Shown one piece after another: positions 1 through 8,182 of a DNA stretch of 9,501 nt. Positions within the stretch are counted from its first letter, which is position 1. Every line of letters begins with the position of its first letter. A model generated the notes under the pieces. That model was not told where the DNA came from and did no database searches. It saw only the letters and a program-made list of their open reading frames with translations. The translations under genes were made by a program, and so were the position numbers. Origin of the DNA: Anaerolineae bacterium (GTDB taxonomy: Bacteria > Chloroflexota > Anaerolineae > JACIWP01); the NCBI GenBank assembly GCA_014360855.1, contig JACIWP010000114.1, positions 1-9,501 of the forward strand. Direction: 5' to 3'.

Positions 1-104
1 GTTTTCTTCATATAACACCGCAGAGCCTGCGGCGTTGCAGGCAGTGTCCAATGAGTAAGACGTAGATGTGCGCCCGGCGATATGGGGTGGAACAGGAGTC
101 TATA
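1..104. other. Left-edge noncoding stretch with a weak stem-loop
   Basis: These 104 bp lie downstream of the third binding-protein gene. They contain a 6-bp inverted repeat GCCTGC/GCAGGC (25-30 with 37-42), with an outer ACAC/GTGT pair across an internal loop. On the minus strand no T-run follows, so a terminator call is weak. The last bases on the minus strand read ATGAAGAAAAC from position 11, which could be the beginning of another gene, but only three codons are visible and no ribosome site precedes it. I see no other feature. Confidence 0.3.
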
Positions 105-1772
105 TCACTGGTAATGCCACCAGGGGGCATCCCAGAGGGGGCCGGCGAAGGGGCTGGGGCGGGCACCGCCAATTTCCGCCCTCAGCCAGAGCTGTTCATG
201 AGGCGCAAAAAGGGGCACAACGGGCAGTTCGTCCAGCAGAAGGCGCGTCCATTCGCCGAAGAGGCGCGCCCGTTCCTGCGGGTCACACGCCGGCACTGCG
301 GCCATCTGTTCCAGCAGTGCATCCGACTGCATATTCTCCCAACCGGCGAAATTGAACCCACTGCCGGCGCGCGTCTCCGAGGACAACCAGAAGATACGTT
401 GGTCGGGGTCCAGGGGAAACGGCCAGCTCAGCACTGCCACATCGAAATCATGACGGAAAAGCTGATCCAGGAAGATACCCCATTCCACATAATGGGCCTC
501 GCTCTCCACCCCGACCTCGCGATAGATTTGCGCCACTAGGGCCGCGGCGGCCATGCGCAGGGGATTTTCCCCGTTGGTCACCACGTTCAGCACCAGCGCC
601 ACTTCGTTATGGGCACGCAAGCCGTCGCCATCCGCATCGGGCCAGCCGGCGGCAGTGAGCAGGCTCCCCGCCTGGTGCAGGTCGAACGCCGGCAGACGAG
701 CAGTAGCGGTTTGCATGGCCCAATGCGCCGGCAGAAGCGTGCCTTCCAACAGGGTCGCTCCCATCGGGCTGGCCTGTCGGGCGATGGAGGCGCGATCCAG
801 CGCCATCGCCAATGCCCGGCGGACGTTGGCATCTTTCAGCGGCCGGCGCGCCAGATTATAGTAGACCAGCATATACTCCCCGCCCGGATAATCCAGCACC
901 TGCCACTCCGCCGCCACCGGGGGCCAGGCGAGACTGCCGGCAGGAAAGCGCGCCGCATCCAGCGCGCCGCCGTCCCACGCCTCTCGCAGGGCCGCGGGGG
1001 TATCCAATGGATAATAGCGGAACTCCGCGATCTCCACCGGCCGGCGGTACCCCGCGAACGGCCGCAGAATGACCTCCCCGTTCTCCCGCGCTTCCACCAG
1101 CTCCAACGGGCCGGTGCCCGGGACAACGGTCGGCGTCTCACCCGCCTCTCGAGCGGCGATCACGGCGGCCGGCAGTATCGGCATTTCAGCCATGCTGTAC
1201 AGCACAGCGCAGTCCGGCCGGCGCAATCCCACCTCGATCACTTGAGGGGAGACCAGGCGCACATCGGCCACATTCATCAGGCCGGCGTACCACAGGCTGT
1301 GGGATGCCGGCGAGGCGAAATAGCGTAAGGTCGCCGCCACATCCTCCGCGCGCAAAGGCGTGCCGTCGTGCCAACGCACATCCGACCGCAGGGCGAAGCG
1401 CACCGTCAGCCCATCCGCCGAGACCTCCCAGGAATCCGCCAGCACGGGGATGAGCGCACCGCTGGTTGGGTCAACGCCCAGCAGGCTCTCCCACACCAGC
1501 GGCCACCAGCGCATGATGCCGTCGCCCTCCTGGTCCCGCCAAGGCCAGACCTGTGGGTTTGGCTCCACCTCGCCGAAGCGCACCCGGAGCGGCGGCGCCG
1601 GCGTGGGGGTGGAGGCCGGCGCGTGGGTGGGTGCCGGCGAGAGTGCTGGGGAGGGGGTATAAGTAGAGAGAGGGGAAACCGTGGGAGTCGGTGTCGCGGT
1701 CTGGCCGGCGCGACAGCCGGCCGCCAGGCCGACAAGCGCCAGCAATCCAATGAGGCCGACAATACGCCGCAT
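105..1772 (-). CDS. Divergent family 5 solute-binding lipoprotein
   Basis: A 555-residue lipoprotein, a third binding protein beside this importer. It starts with signal peptide MRRIVGLIGLLALVGLAAGC (lipidated Cys20), followed by a Pro/Thr/Ser-rich linker (about 21-60). The mature domain has family features: PLVWESLLGVDPTSGALIPVLADSW, DVRWHDGTPLRAEDV, LKDANVRRALAMALDRASIA and NFAGWENMQSDALLEQM. It lacks the GWxADY block: the equivalent site reads SWPFPLDPD (Trp450), so the peptide-anchoring Asp appears lost. An EF-hand-like loop DADGDGLRAHNE lies at 603-638. The frame is open to ATG 1859, but that start would overlap the upstream hairpin and put 29 non-signal-like residues before the signal peptide, so I choose ATG 1772. 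It has no clear ribosome site; TTG 1796 with AGGAAG ahead is a real alternative. Its ligand, and whether it serves this OppBCDF, are unknown. Confidence 0.9.
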   Translation of the reverse strand: MRRIVGLIGLLALVGLAAGCRAGQTATPTPTVSPLSTYTPSPALSPAPTHAPASTPTPAPPLRVRFGEVEPNPQVWPWRDQEGDGIMRWWPLVWESLLGVDPTSGALIPVLADSWEVSADGLTVRFALRSDVRWHDGTPLRAEDVAATLRYFASPASHSLWYAGLMNVADVRLVSPQVIEVGLRRPDCAVLYSMAEMPILPAAVIAAREAGETPTVVPGTGPLELVEARENGEVILRPFAGYRRPVEIAEFRYYPLDTPAALREAWDGGALDAARFPAGSLAWPPVAAEWQVLDYPGGEYMLVYYNLARRPLKDANVRRALAMALDRASIARQASPMGATLLEGTLLPAHWAMQTATARLPAFDLHQAGSLLTAAGWPDADGDGLRAHNEVALVLNVVTNGENPLRMAAAALVAQIYREVGVESEAHYVEWGIFLDQLFRHDFDVAVLSWPFPLDPDQRIFWLSSETRAGSGFNFAGWENMQSDALLEQMAAVPACDPQERARLFGEWTRLLLDELPVVPLFAPHEQLWLRAEIGGARPSPFAGPLWDAPWWHYQ

Positions 1773-1824
1773 CCCGCGGGAAATGGAACAATGCAAGGAT
1801 GATCTTCCTGTGCTGGCACAATAA

Positions 1825-1854
1825 GCGCCTCCCCAACACGGTGTGGGGAGGCGC
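1825..1854 (-). terminator. Probable rho-independent terminator or attenuator after oppC
   Basis: On the minus strand, GCGCCTCCCCA (1854-1844) pairs perfectly with TGGGGAGGCGC (1835-1825): an 11-bp, mostly G-C stem with an 8-nt loop. It is followed by TTATTGTG, a short and imperfect T tract. It begins 22 nt after the oppC stop and 52 nt before the start chosen for the next gene. On the plus strand no T tract follows, so it reads as a minus-strand signal. Termination may be partial, allowing some read-through into the third binding-protein gene. Confidence 0.6.
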
Positions 1855-1876
1855 ATCATGGCCTTGTGGCAGTGCG

Positions 1877-2842
1877 TTACTGGCCGCGCAGGCGCGGGTC
1901 AAAGGCGTCCCGCAGGCCGTCGCCCAGGAAGTTAAAGGCCAGGATGGTCAGGGTCAGGGCCACCGCCGGCGCCAACAGCAGGTGCGGATAGGAACGCAGT
2001 CCGACATAGCCCTCGGAGATCATGATGCCCCAGCTCGGGCGAGGTGCGTTCACGCCCAGGCCGAGGAAGCTCAGGAATGCCTCCGTCGAGATATAGCCAG
2101 GGATGGCCAGCGTCTCCGCCACGATACAGGGTCCCAGCGCGTTGGGGAAGAGGTGGCGGAAGATGATGCGCAGGTCGCTGGCGCCGACGGAGCGCGCCGC
2201 CTCGACGAACTCCTTGCGCTTCAGGGACAGCACCTGGCCGCGCATGATGCGCGCCATGCCCAGCCAGTTCAGCATACCGATGGCGATGAAGATAAAGAAC
2301 ATGCCGCCCATCTTGCTGTCGATGGCCACCAGGGTATGCAGGAATGGGCCGCCGACGCCCGTGCGTGCCACCGCCTTGAAATACACTTGGAGCAAGATCA
2401 CGAAGATCAGGATGGGCATGGCGTATAGGAAATCCACAAAGCGCATCATGATATTATCGACGCGAGCACTGGAATAGCCGGAGATCATCCCATAGGTCAT
2501 GCCGATGAGCAGACTGACAAAGGCCCCCACAAATCCCACCGCCAGGGAAACCTGCGCTCCGTAAATGGTGCGGCTGAGGATATCGCGTCCCAGGAAGTCC
2601 GCGCCCAGGAGATACTTGGGGCCGGGCAGGGCATAGTTATCTGCCAAGTTGCCCTTATCATAGGGATAAGGAGCGATGTACTTGGCGAAGACGGCGACAA
2701 AGATCAGTACGATGATGAAGATGCCGCTGGCGACCGCCAGCTTGTTCCTCAGAAGCGCGCGCCAGGCATCGCCCCAGGGACTGCGCTCCTTGCGAGCGGC
2801 GAACTGCAGGTTATTGGCAGTAGTTGTTTTGACCGTGCTCAT
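1877..2842 (-). CDS. oppC: Oligopeptide ABC transporter permease, OppC/DppC type
   Basis: A 321-residue inner-membrane permease, partner of the OppB-like subunit. The cytoplasmic N-terminus has WRALLRNKLAVASG before helix 1 (about 37-56), the signature of the OppC N-terminal region. The block LGADFLGRDILSRTIYGAQVSL (79-100) is the characteristic GTDxxGRDxxSR-type motif. The EAA loop lies at 211-237 (EFVEAARSVGASDLRIIFRH, then LFPNALGP), and the tail GDGLRDAFDPRLRG is typical. Length is slightly above the common 290-310 because of an insertion near 155-178 between membrane segments, a variation seen in some family members. ATG 2842 has GGAGG 4 nt upstream. It ends TAA, and a terminator-like hairpin starts 22 nt later, so this may be the last gene of the main transcription unit. 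Confidence 0.96.
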   Translation of the reverse strand: MSTVKTTTANNLQFAARKERSPWGDAWRALLRNKLAVASGIFIIVLIFVAVFAKYIAPYPYDKGNLADNYALPGPKYLLGADFLGRDILSRTIYGAQVSLAVGFVGAFVSLLIGMTYGMISGYSSARVDNIMMRFVDFLYAMPILIFVILLQVYFKAVARTGVGGPFLHTLVAIDSKMGGMFFIFIAIGMLNWLGMARIMRGQVLSLKRKEFVEAARSVGASDLRIIFRHLFPNALGPCIVAETLAIPGYISTEAFLSFLGLGVNAPRPSWGIMISEGYVGLRSYPHLLLAPAVALTLTILAFNFLGDGLRDAFDPRLRGQ

Positions 2843-2870
2843 GTTCCCTCCACCTGTCTATCAACCAGAT

Positions 2871-2890
2871 CGCCGGCGCCGCGGCCGGCG
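2871..2890 (-). repeat. Short GC-rich stem-loop between oppB and oppC
   Basis: A 7-bp perfect inverted repeat, CGCCGGC and GCCGGCG, encloses a 6-nt loop in the 65-bp oppB-oppC spacer. No T-run follows. It may be only a by-product of the many GCCGGC palindromes in this window; no function is assigned. Confidence 0.35.
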
Positions 2891-2907
2891 CTTCATCTTT
2901 CCCTCGA

Positions 2908-3879
2908 TCAGTCGAACCGGATGCGCGGGTCCAACCACGCATACACGATATCCACCAGTAAATTGGCGATCACGATGGCCACGCCGTACAGCAGGGTCGT
3001 CCCCATGATGATGGGGTAATCCCGATTGCCGATGCTGGTGACGAAATGCTTGCCCAGACCGGGGATGGCGAAGATCTGCTCCACCACGAAAGTGCCGGTC
3101 AGCACCGCCGCGAACATGGGGCCCAGGATGGTCACCACCGGGATCATGCTGTTCTTGAGCGCGTGGCGGAAGATGACCATCCGCTCAGCCAGGCCCTTGG
3201 CACGCGCCGTGCGGATATAGTCCTCCCGAATGACCTGCAGGAGGCTGGCGCGCGTCAGCCGGGCGATGCTGGCGGAGAGGCCGGTGCCCAGGGTGAAGGC
3301 CGGCAGGATGGCATGCCGCCAGAAGGTCAGGTCCGGCTTGGGCAGGAACCCCAGGAAATAGGGCGGCTGCGCGCCCCAGCGAGAGACGGGGAACCACTGC
3401 AGTTTCAGGGCAAAGATCCAGATCAACAGCGGCCCCATCACGATGGCGGGGATGGACACCCCCACGATGGCGAAGAACGTGGCGAGGTAATCCACGATGG
3501 TATTGTGGCGCAGGGCCGCGATGATGCCCAGCGGGATGCCGATGCCAATGGCGATCAGCATGGCCAGCATACCCAACTGCGCGGAGACCGGCAGTCCTTC
3601 GGCAATGACATCATTCACCGTCCGGTTGCGATAGCGGAAGGAGGGCCCCAGGTCTCCCCGCACCACGCCCCACAGATAGTCCACGAACTGTTTCCACAGC
3701 GGGTCGTTGAGGTGGTATTTGGCCTCCAGGTTTTTCACCACTGCCGGGGGCAGTTGCTTCTCGCCGGCGAAATCAAACGGCCCGCCAGGCAGGAACCGCA
3801 CCAGGATAAACACCACCAGGATCACAAAGAAGAGAACCGGTATCCCCCACAACAGGCGTCGAATGATATATTTCGTCAC
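2908..3879 (-). CDS. oppB: Oligopeptide ABC transporter permease, OppB/DppB type
   Basis: A 323-residue inner-membrane subunit that pairs with the OppC-like protein to form the translocation channel. It begins MTKYIIRRLLWGIPVLFFVILVV-type, the family's first membrane helix (about 9-30), followed by the external block with FLPGGPF (29-35) and DLGPSF. Further hydrophobic segments lie near 100-122, 132-158, 187-202, 245-268 and 290-312. The cytoplasmic EAA loop that docks the ATPases is clear at 221-247 (YIRTARAKGLAERMVIFRHA, then LKNSMIP). The C-terminus AWLDPRIRFD is typical. Length is in the normal 305-340 range. The start is a GTG supported by AAGGAGG 7 nt upstream. The stop is 65 bp before oppC, so the two permeases are almost surely co-translated from one mRNA. 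Confidence 0.96.
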   Translation of the reverse strand: MTKYIIRRLLWGIPVLFFVILVVFILVRFLPGGPFDFAGEKQLPPAVVKNLEAKYHLNDPLWKQFVDYLWGVVRGDLGPSFRYRNRTVNDVIAEGLPVSAQLGMLAMLIAIGIGIPLGIIAALRHNTIVDYLATFFAIVGVSIPAIVMGPLLIWIFALKLQWFPVSRWGAQPPYFLGFLPKPDLTFWRHAILPAFTLGTGLSASIARLTRASLLQVIREDYIRTARAKGLAERMVIFRHALKNSMIPVVTILGPMFAAVLTGTFVVEQIFAIPGLGKHFVTSIGNRDYPIIMGTTLLYGVAIVIANLLVDIVYAWLDPRIRFD

Positions 3880-3886
3880 CCCAGTG

Positions 3887-3893
3887 CCTCCTT
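3887..3893 (-). promoter_or_regulatory. Shine-Dalgarno site for oppB
   Basis: AAGGAGG ends 7 nt upstream of the GTG at 3879 and supports this non-ATG start. Confidence 0.8.
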
Positions 3894-3920
3894 ACACCAG
3901 TTATATGCATCATCGTATCC

Positions 3921-3970
3921 TTTTCTTGCACTGCCCGCCTGCCCGCAGGCAGACGGGCATTCCAAGAAAA
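3921..3970 (-). repeat. Second long stem-loop between the OppA-like gene and oppB
   Basis: The nested arms are 3921-3928 with 3963-3970 (TTTTCTTG/CAAGAAAA, 8 bp), an internal loop, then 3932-3937 with 3954-3959 (TGCCCG/CGGGCA) and 3939-3943 with 3948-3952 (CTGCC/GGCAG), closed by a 4-nt loop CGCA. There are 19 pairs besides the internal loop and one mismatch. The T-run precedes and the A-run follows the core on both strands, opposite to an intrinsic terminator, so a stable mRNA structure is more likely. Downstream (3920-3894) the spacer is AT-richer, with a weak TATAAC box lacking a -35. Confidence 0.65.
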
Positions 3971-3986
3971 GCATTCCTGCCAGTGA

Positions 3987-4023
3987 CCGGGTGACAGTCA
4001 CCGGGATGGTGACTGTCACCCGG
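3987..4023 (-). repeat. Perfect 16-bp inverted repeat after the OppA-like gene
   Basis: Arms at 3987-4002 and 4008-4023 are exact reverse complements (CCGGGTGACAGTCACC and its complement) around a 5-nt loop GGGAT. Each arm contains its own 11-base near-palindrome GTGACNGTCAC. On the minus strand the structure starts 14 nt after the TAA of the binding-protein gene. No T-run follows directly; TTTT appears only about 16 nt later. A stabilising or processing stem-loop, or a dispersed intergenic palindromic repeat, fits better than a standard terminator. Confidence 0.75.
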
Positions 4024-4037
4024 AGGACGAAACCCGA

Positions 4038-5852
4038 TTACTTGCCCAGCGCCGCCTTCTTGGCTTCCCAGTCGATCTTCCAGTTGAAGAAGTCCTGGCC
4101 GCCCAGTCCGAAGTAGTTGCGCTGGAGCCACGGCTTGGTCAGGTTGACCGTGGTGTAGTAGTAGATCGGGGCGATGGCGGCTTCCTCTTCCACCAGGATC
4201 TTCTCGGCCTGCTTGTACAGGGCCTTGCGCTCTTCCGGATCCTGGGAGACCTCCGCCTTGTCCACCAGCTCCGCGAACTCCCGGTTGTTCCAGCGGATGT
4301 CGTTGCGCTTGTCCGGATGGAAGACCTCGTTCAGCCAGTTGTTGGCATCCGGGTAGTCCGCGCACCAGCCAAGGCGCCAGACATGCGGCATTTGCTCGAC
4401 CGGCGTCGTCTTGCTGATGGTGTTGAGGTAGACCTTCCACTCCTGGTTCTCGATCTTGACGCTGATGCCCAGGGCTTCCTTCCACATGGCAGCGATGGCT
4501 TCGGCGATCTTCTTGTGGCCTTCGCTGGTGTTGTGCATCAGGATAATCTCGGGGAAGCCCTTGCCGTCGGGATAGCCGGCCTCAGCCATCCATTCCTTGG
4601 CCTTCTGCAGGCCCAGGGTATAGTCCAGCGCCCACGGGGCGATGTCCGGATCCTGTGCGGCCGAGCCGAACATGCCTATGGTGGTGAAGGTGTTGGCCGG
4701 GAGCTGGCCGCCCTTCAGCACGTTCTCCACCAGCGACTTGCGGTCGATGGCGGCGGACAGGGCGCGGCGCACCAGCTTGTTGTCCACCGGCGGCTTGTCG
4801 GTGGTGAAGCCGTAGTAGTAGGTGCAGGGGTACGGGCCGATGTGCAGTTCCTTGCTCAGCACGGGATCGGCCTTGATGCGGTCCATGTCCTCCAGCGGCG
4901 GCGCGGTGGTGTCAAGCTCGTTGTTCTCGTACATGGCCATGGCCGTGGAGGCTTCGACCACCATGACGCCGTAGATCCTCTCGATCTGCACGTTGTCGGC
5001 ATCATAGTAAAGCGGGTTCTTGAGCAGGGTCAGGTGGTCCTCATGCGCCCACTCGGCCAGCATGTACGGGCCGTTGGTGACGATGAAGCCGGGCTCGATC
5101 CAGCGCTCGCCGTGGGCTTCGATGGCATCCTTGGGCATAGGCCGGGCGACCCACATGCCGGCGATGCCGGGGAAGTAGCCGGCGGGATGCTCCAGCGTGA
5201 TCTCGACGGTGTAGTCATCCACGGCGCGCACGCCCACCGCATCCACGAGCGCCTGCAGTTCTTCCTCGCTCAGCGCCTCGGTGTCCGCGGTGTTCAACGC
5301 CTCGCCGCCCTTGATGATGTAGAGCACGTAGGCATAGCCGGAGGCCGTGCGCGGGTCGAGGGTGCGCTTGATGCCGTAGACGACATCATGCGCGGTTACC
5401 GGGCCGACCTCTTCCACCTGCTTGGTGCCGGGGTTATACTTGACCCACTTGGCATCCTGGCGCATCTTGAAGGTGTAGACGTCGCCGGCCTCGTTGGTCG
5501 TCCACTCGGTCGCCAACTCGCCCGTGACATTGCCCTCGGGGTCAAAGGCCGTCAGGCCCAGGAACAGGTTCTCGATGACATCCACCGAGGTGGTGTCCTC
5601 GGCCAGGGCAGGGTCGAGCGTAGGCGGCTCGGTGCCGAAGTTCCAGTTCAGGGTGATCAGCTCCTCCTCCGGCTTCGGGGTCGGGGTGACCACCACTTCC
5701 TTCTCGACCACGACGGTCTTTTCCTTCTCGACCACCACCGTCTCCTTGACCACCTTCTCCACCACCTGCGGGGTGGCGGGCGCGCAGGCGGCCAGGATCA
5801 GGCTGGTGACGATCACTGCGGCCAGCAGTAGGGCCCACTTCTTGCTAAGCAT
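4038..5852 (-). CDS. OppA-like oligopeptide-binding lipoprotein (family 5 solute-binding protein)
   Basis: A complete 604-residue binding protein, the receptor most directly tied to this importer. Residues 1-22 are a signal peptide (MLSKK, then a hydrophobic core) with lipobox LAAC and lipidated Cys23. Residues 30-60 form a Val/Glu/Lys repeat linker ending TPTPKPEEE. The mature domain starts near ITLNWNFGTEPPTLDPA, a classic family block. The C-terminal part resembles E. coli OppA closely as I remember it: NTSEGHKKIAEAIAAMW, ENQEWKVYLNT, GWCADYPD and YYYTTVNLTKPW. Asp499 in GWCADY corresponds to the OppA Asp that binds the peptide amino terminus, so oligopeptides are the likely ligand. ATG 5852 is chosen because GGAGGAG lies 7-9 nt upstream and the signal peptide starts there. 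It ends TAA, followed by two hairpins and then oppB, which suggests higher expression than the permeases. Confidence 0.95.
   Translation of the reverse strand: MLSKKWALLLAAVIVTSLILAACAPATPQVVEKVVKETVVVEKEKTVVVEKEVVVTPTPKPEEELITLNWNFGTEPPTLDPALAEDTTSVDVIENLFLGLTAFDPEGNVTGELATEWTTNEAGDVYTFKMRQDAKWVKYNPGTKQVEEVGPVTAHDVVYGIKRTLDPRTASGYAYVLYIIKGGEALNTADTEALSEEELQALVDAVGVRAVDDYTVEITLEHPAGYFPGIAGMWVARPMPKDAIEAHGERWIEPGFIVTNGPYMLAEWAHEDHLTLLKNPLYYDADNVQIERIYGVMVVEASTAMAMYENNELDTTAPPLEDMDRIKADPVLSKELHIGPYPCTYYYGFTTDKPPVDNKLVRRALSAAIDRKSLVENVLKGGQLPANTFTTIGMFGSAAQDPDIAPWALDYTLGLQKAKEWMAEAGYPDGKGFPEIILMHNTSEGHKKIAEAIAAMWKEALGISVKIENQEWKVYLNTISKTTPVEQMPHVWRLGWCADYPDANNWLNEVFHPDKRNDIRWNNREFAELVDKAEVSQDPEERKALYKQAEKILVEEEAAIAPIYYYTTVNLTKPWLQRNYFGLGGQDFFNWKIDWEAKKAALGK
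5688..5765 (-). repeat. Degenerate Val-Val-Glu-Lys coding repeat (post-lipobox linker)
   Basis: About 78 bp encode residues 30-55 of the OppA-like lipoprotein, built from near-repeats of VVEK, VVVEKEK and VVVEKEV. At DNA level the unit is a variant of GTGGTCGAGAAG. It separates the lipid-anchored cysteine from the binding domain. Comparable V/E/K linkers are common in Chloroflexota binding lipoproteins; its role as a spacer or extended stalk is inference. Confidence 0.75.
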
Positions 5853-6046
5853 GGTACATCTCCTCCCTTACATCTGAAGTTGCGAAGGCTACCGAACTAT
5901 ACGGACGGGGTGCGAGTTTCCCCTTCCTGAGGACTGCCTCACTCGCCGCATCACCTCCTTTCGGGGAAGCCTTCTGACCAGGCCCCATGGGATACCGGGG
6001 GGTCAAGCAACATTCCAGATACCGATTTCGCTCTGACCGTGCCGGC
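5853..6046 (-). promoter_or_regulatory. Leader region between oppF and the OppA-like gene
   Basis: This 194-bp spacer is the longest in the cluster and is the natural place for a promoter of the following gene set, but I see no convincing -35/-10 pair. TTGACC near the upstream end and TATAGT (about 5895-5900) lack partners at proper spacing. On the minus strand it holds an extended Shine-Dalgarno match (AAAGGAGGTGAT, 5961-5950) running into a 20-codon frame (5951-5889). A stem-loop spans 5946-5912: ACTCGC with GCGAGT, and CCTC with GAGG, with an 11-nt bulge. The end carries the real ribosome site GGAGGAG (5866-5860) for the binding-protein start at 5852. Confidence 0.4.
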
Positions 6047-7051
<1,005 letters not shown>

Positions 7052-7057
7052 TGCCGT

Positions 7058-7061
7058 CTCC
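7058..7061 (-). promoter_or_regulatory. Shine-Dalgarno site for oppF
   Basis: GGAG lies 6 nt upstream of the ATG at 7051. The in-frame ATG at 7063 has no purine-rich site ahead of it, only TGATAATA, so 7051 is preferred. Confidence 0.55.
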
Positions 7062-7089
7062 ATTATTATCACACGAGAAACATGATGGC

Positions 7090-8076
<987 letters not shown>

Positions 8077-8081
8077 GCATT

Positions 8082-8086
8082 CCTCC
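8082..8086 (-). promoter_or_regulatory. Shine-Dalgarno site for oppD
   Basis: GGAGG lies 5 nt upstream of the ATG at 8076. It decides this start over the in-frame TTG at 8094, which would lie upstream of the ribosome site. Confidence 0.8.
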
Positions 8087-8127
8087 AATGACAACGGTGA
8101 TACGGCGTTCCTCGGCCGATATAATCA

Positions 8128-8169
8128 CCTGCCAGTGGGCACGCCCTCCCCGTGTGTCCACCCGACAGG
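8128..8169 (-). repeat. Imperfect stem-loop between binding-protein gene and oppD
   Basis: On the minus strand the arms at 8169-8158 and 8138-8128 pair over about 11 bp with two G-U wobbles and one bulged G. An inner CACG/CGTG pair (8151-8154 with 8140-8143) extends the structure. It begins 13 nt after the TGA of the upstream gene and is followed by an AT-rich stretch (TGATTATATC) but no true T-run. It could be a weak terminator or an mRNA 3'-end stabiliser that lets the binding protein be made in excess of the ATPase. Function is inferred from position only. Confidence 0.4.
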
Positions 8170-8182
8170 TCGTTTCCAACCC

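Noticed and set aside
1..11. ATG-AAG-AAA on the minus strand at the left edge, like the start of another signal peptide
   Set aside because: Only three codons are visible and no Shine-Dalgarno site precedes it; sequence beyond the edge is needed.
3046..4116. 356-codon plus-strand open frame opposite oppB
   Set aside because: Gln/His/Asp/Gly-rich antisense translation running through the hairpin spacer; no family resemblance.
4317..5831. 504-codon open frame on the plus strand opposite the OppA-like gene
   Set aside because: It is the antisense of a strongly supported gene. Its translation is His/Gly/Arg/Val-rich without family motifs, including a His/Leu/Asp-rich tail that is simply the complement of the V/E/K repeat. 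GC-rich third positions commonly open such frames.
5950..5962. Plus-strand ATCACCTCCTTTC resembling the 3' end of 16S rRNA
   Set aside because: The match is only about 13 bases with no rRNA sequence on either side. It is better explained as an extended Shine-Dalgarno complement on the minus strand.
8120..8125. Exact TATAAT on the plus strand in the spacer before oppD
   Set aside because: No -35 element at 16-18 bp spacing; transcription would run antisense into the binding-protein gene. Likely chance in an AT-rich patch.
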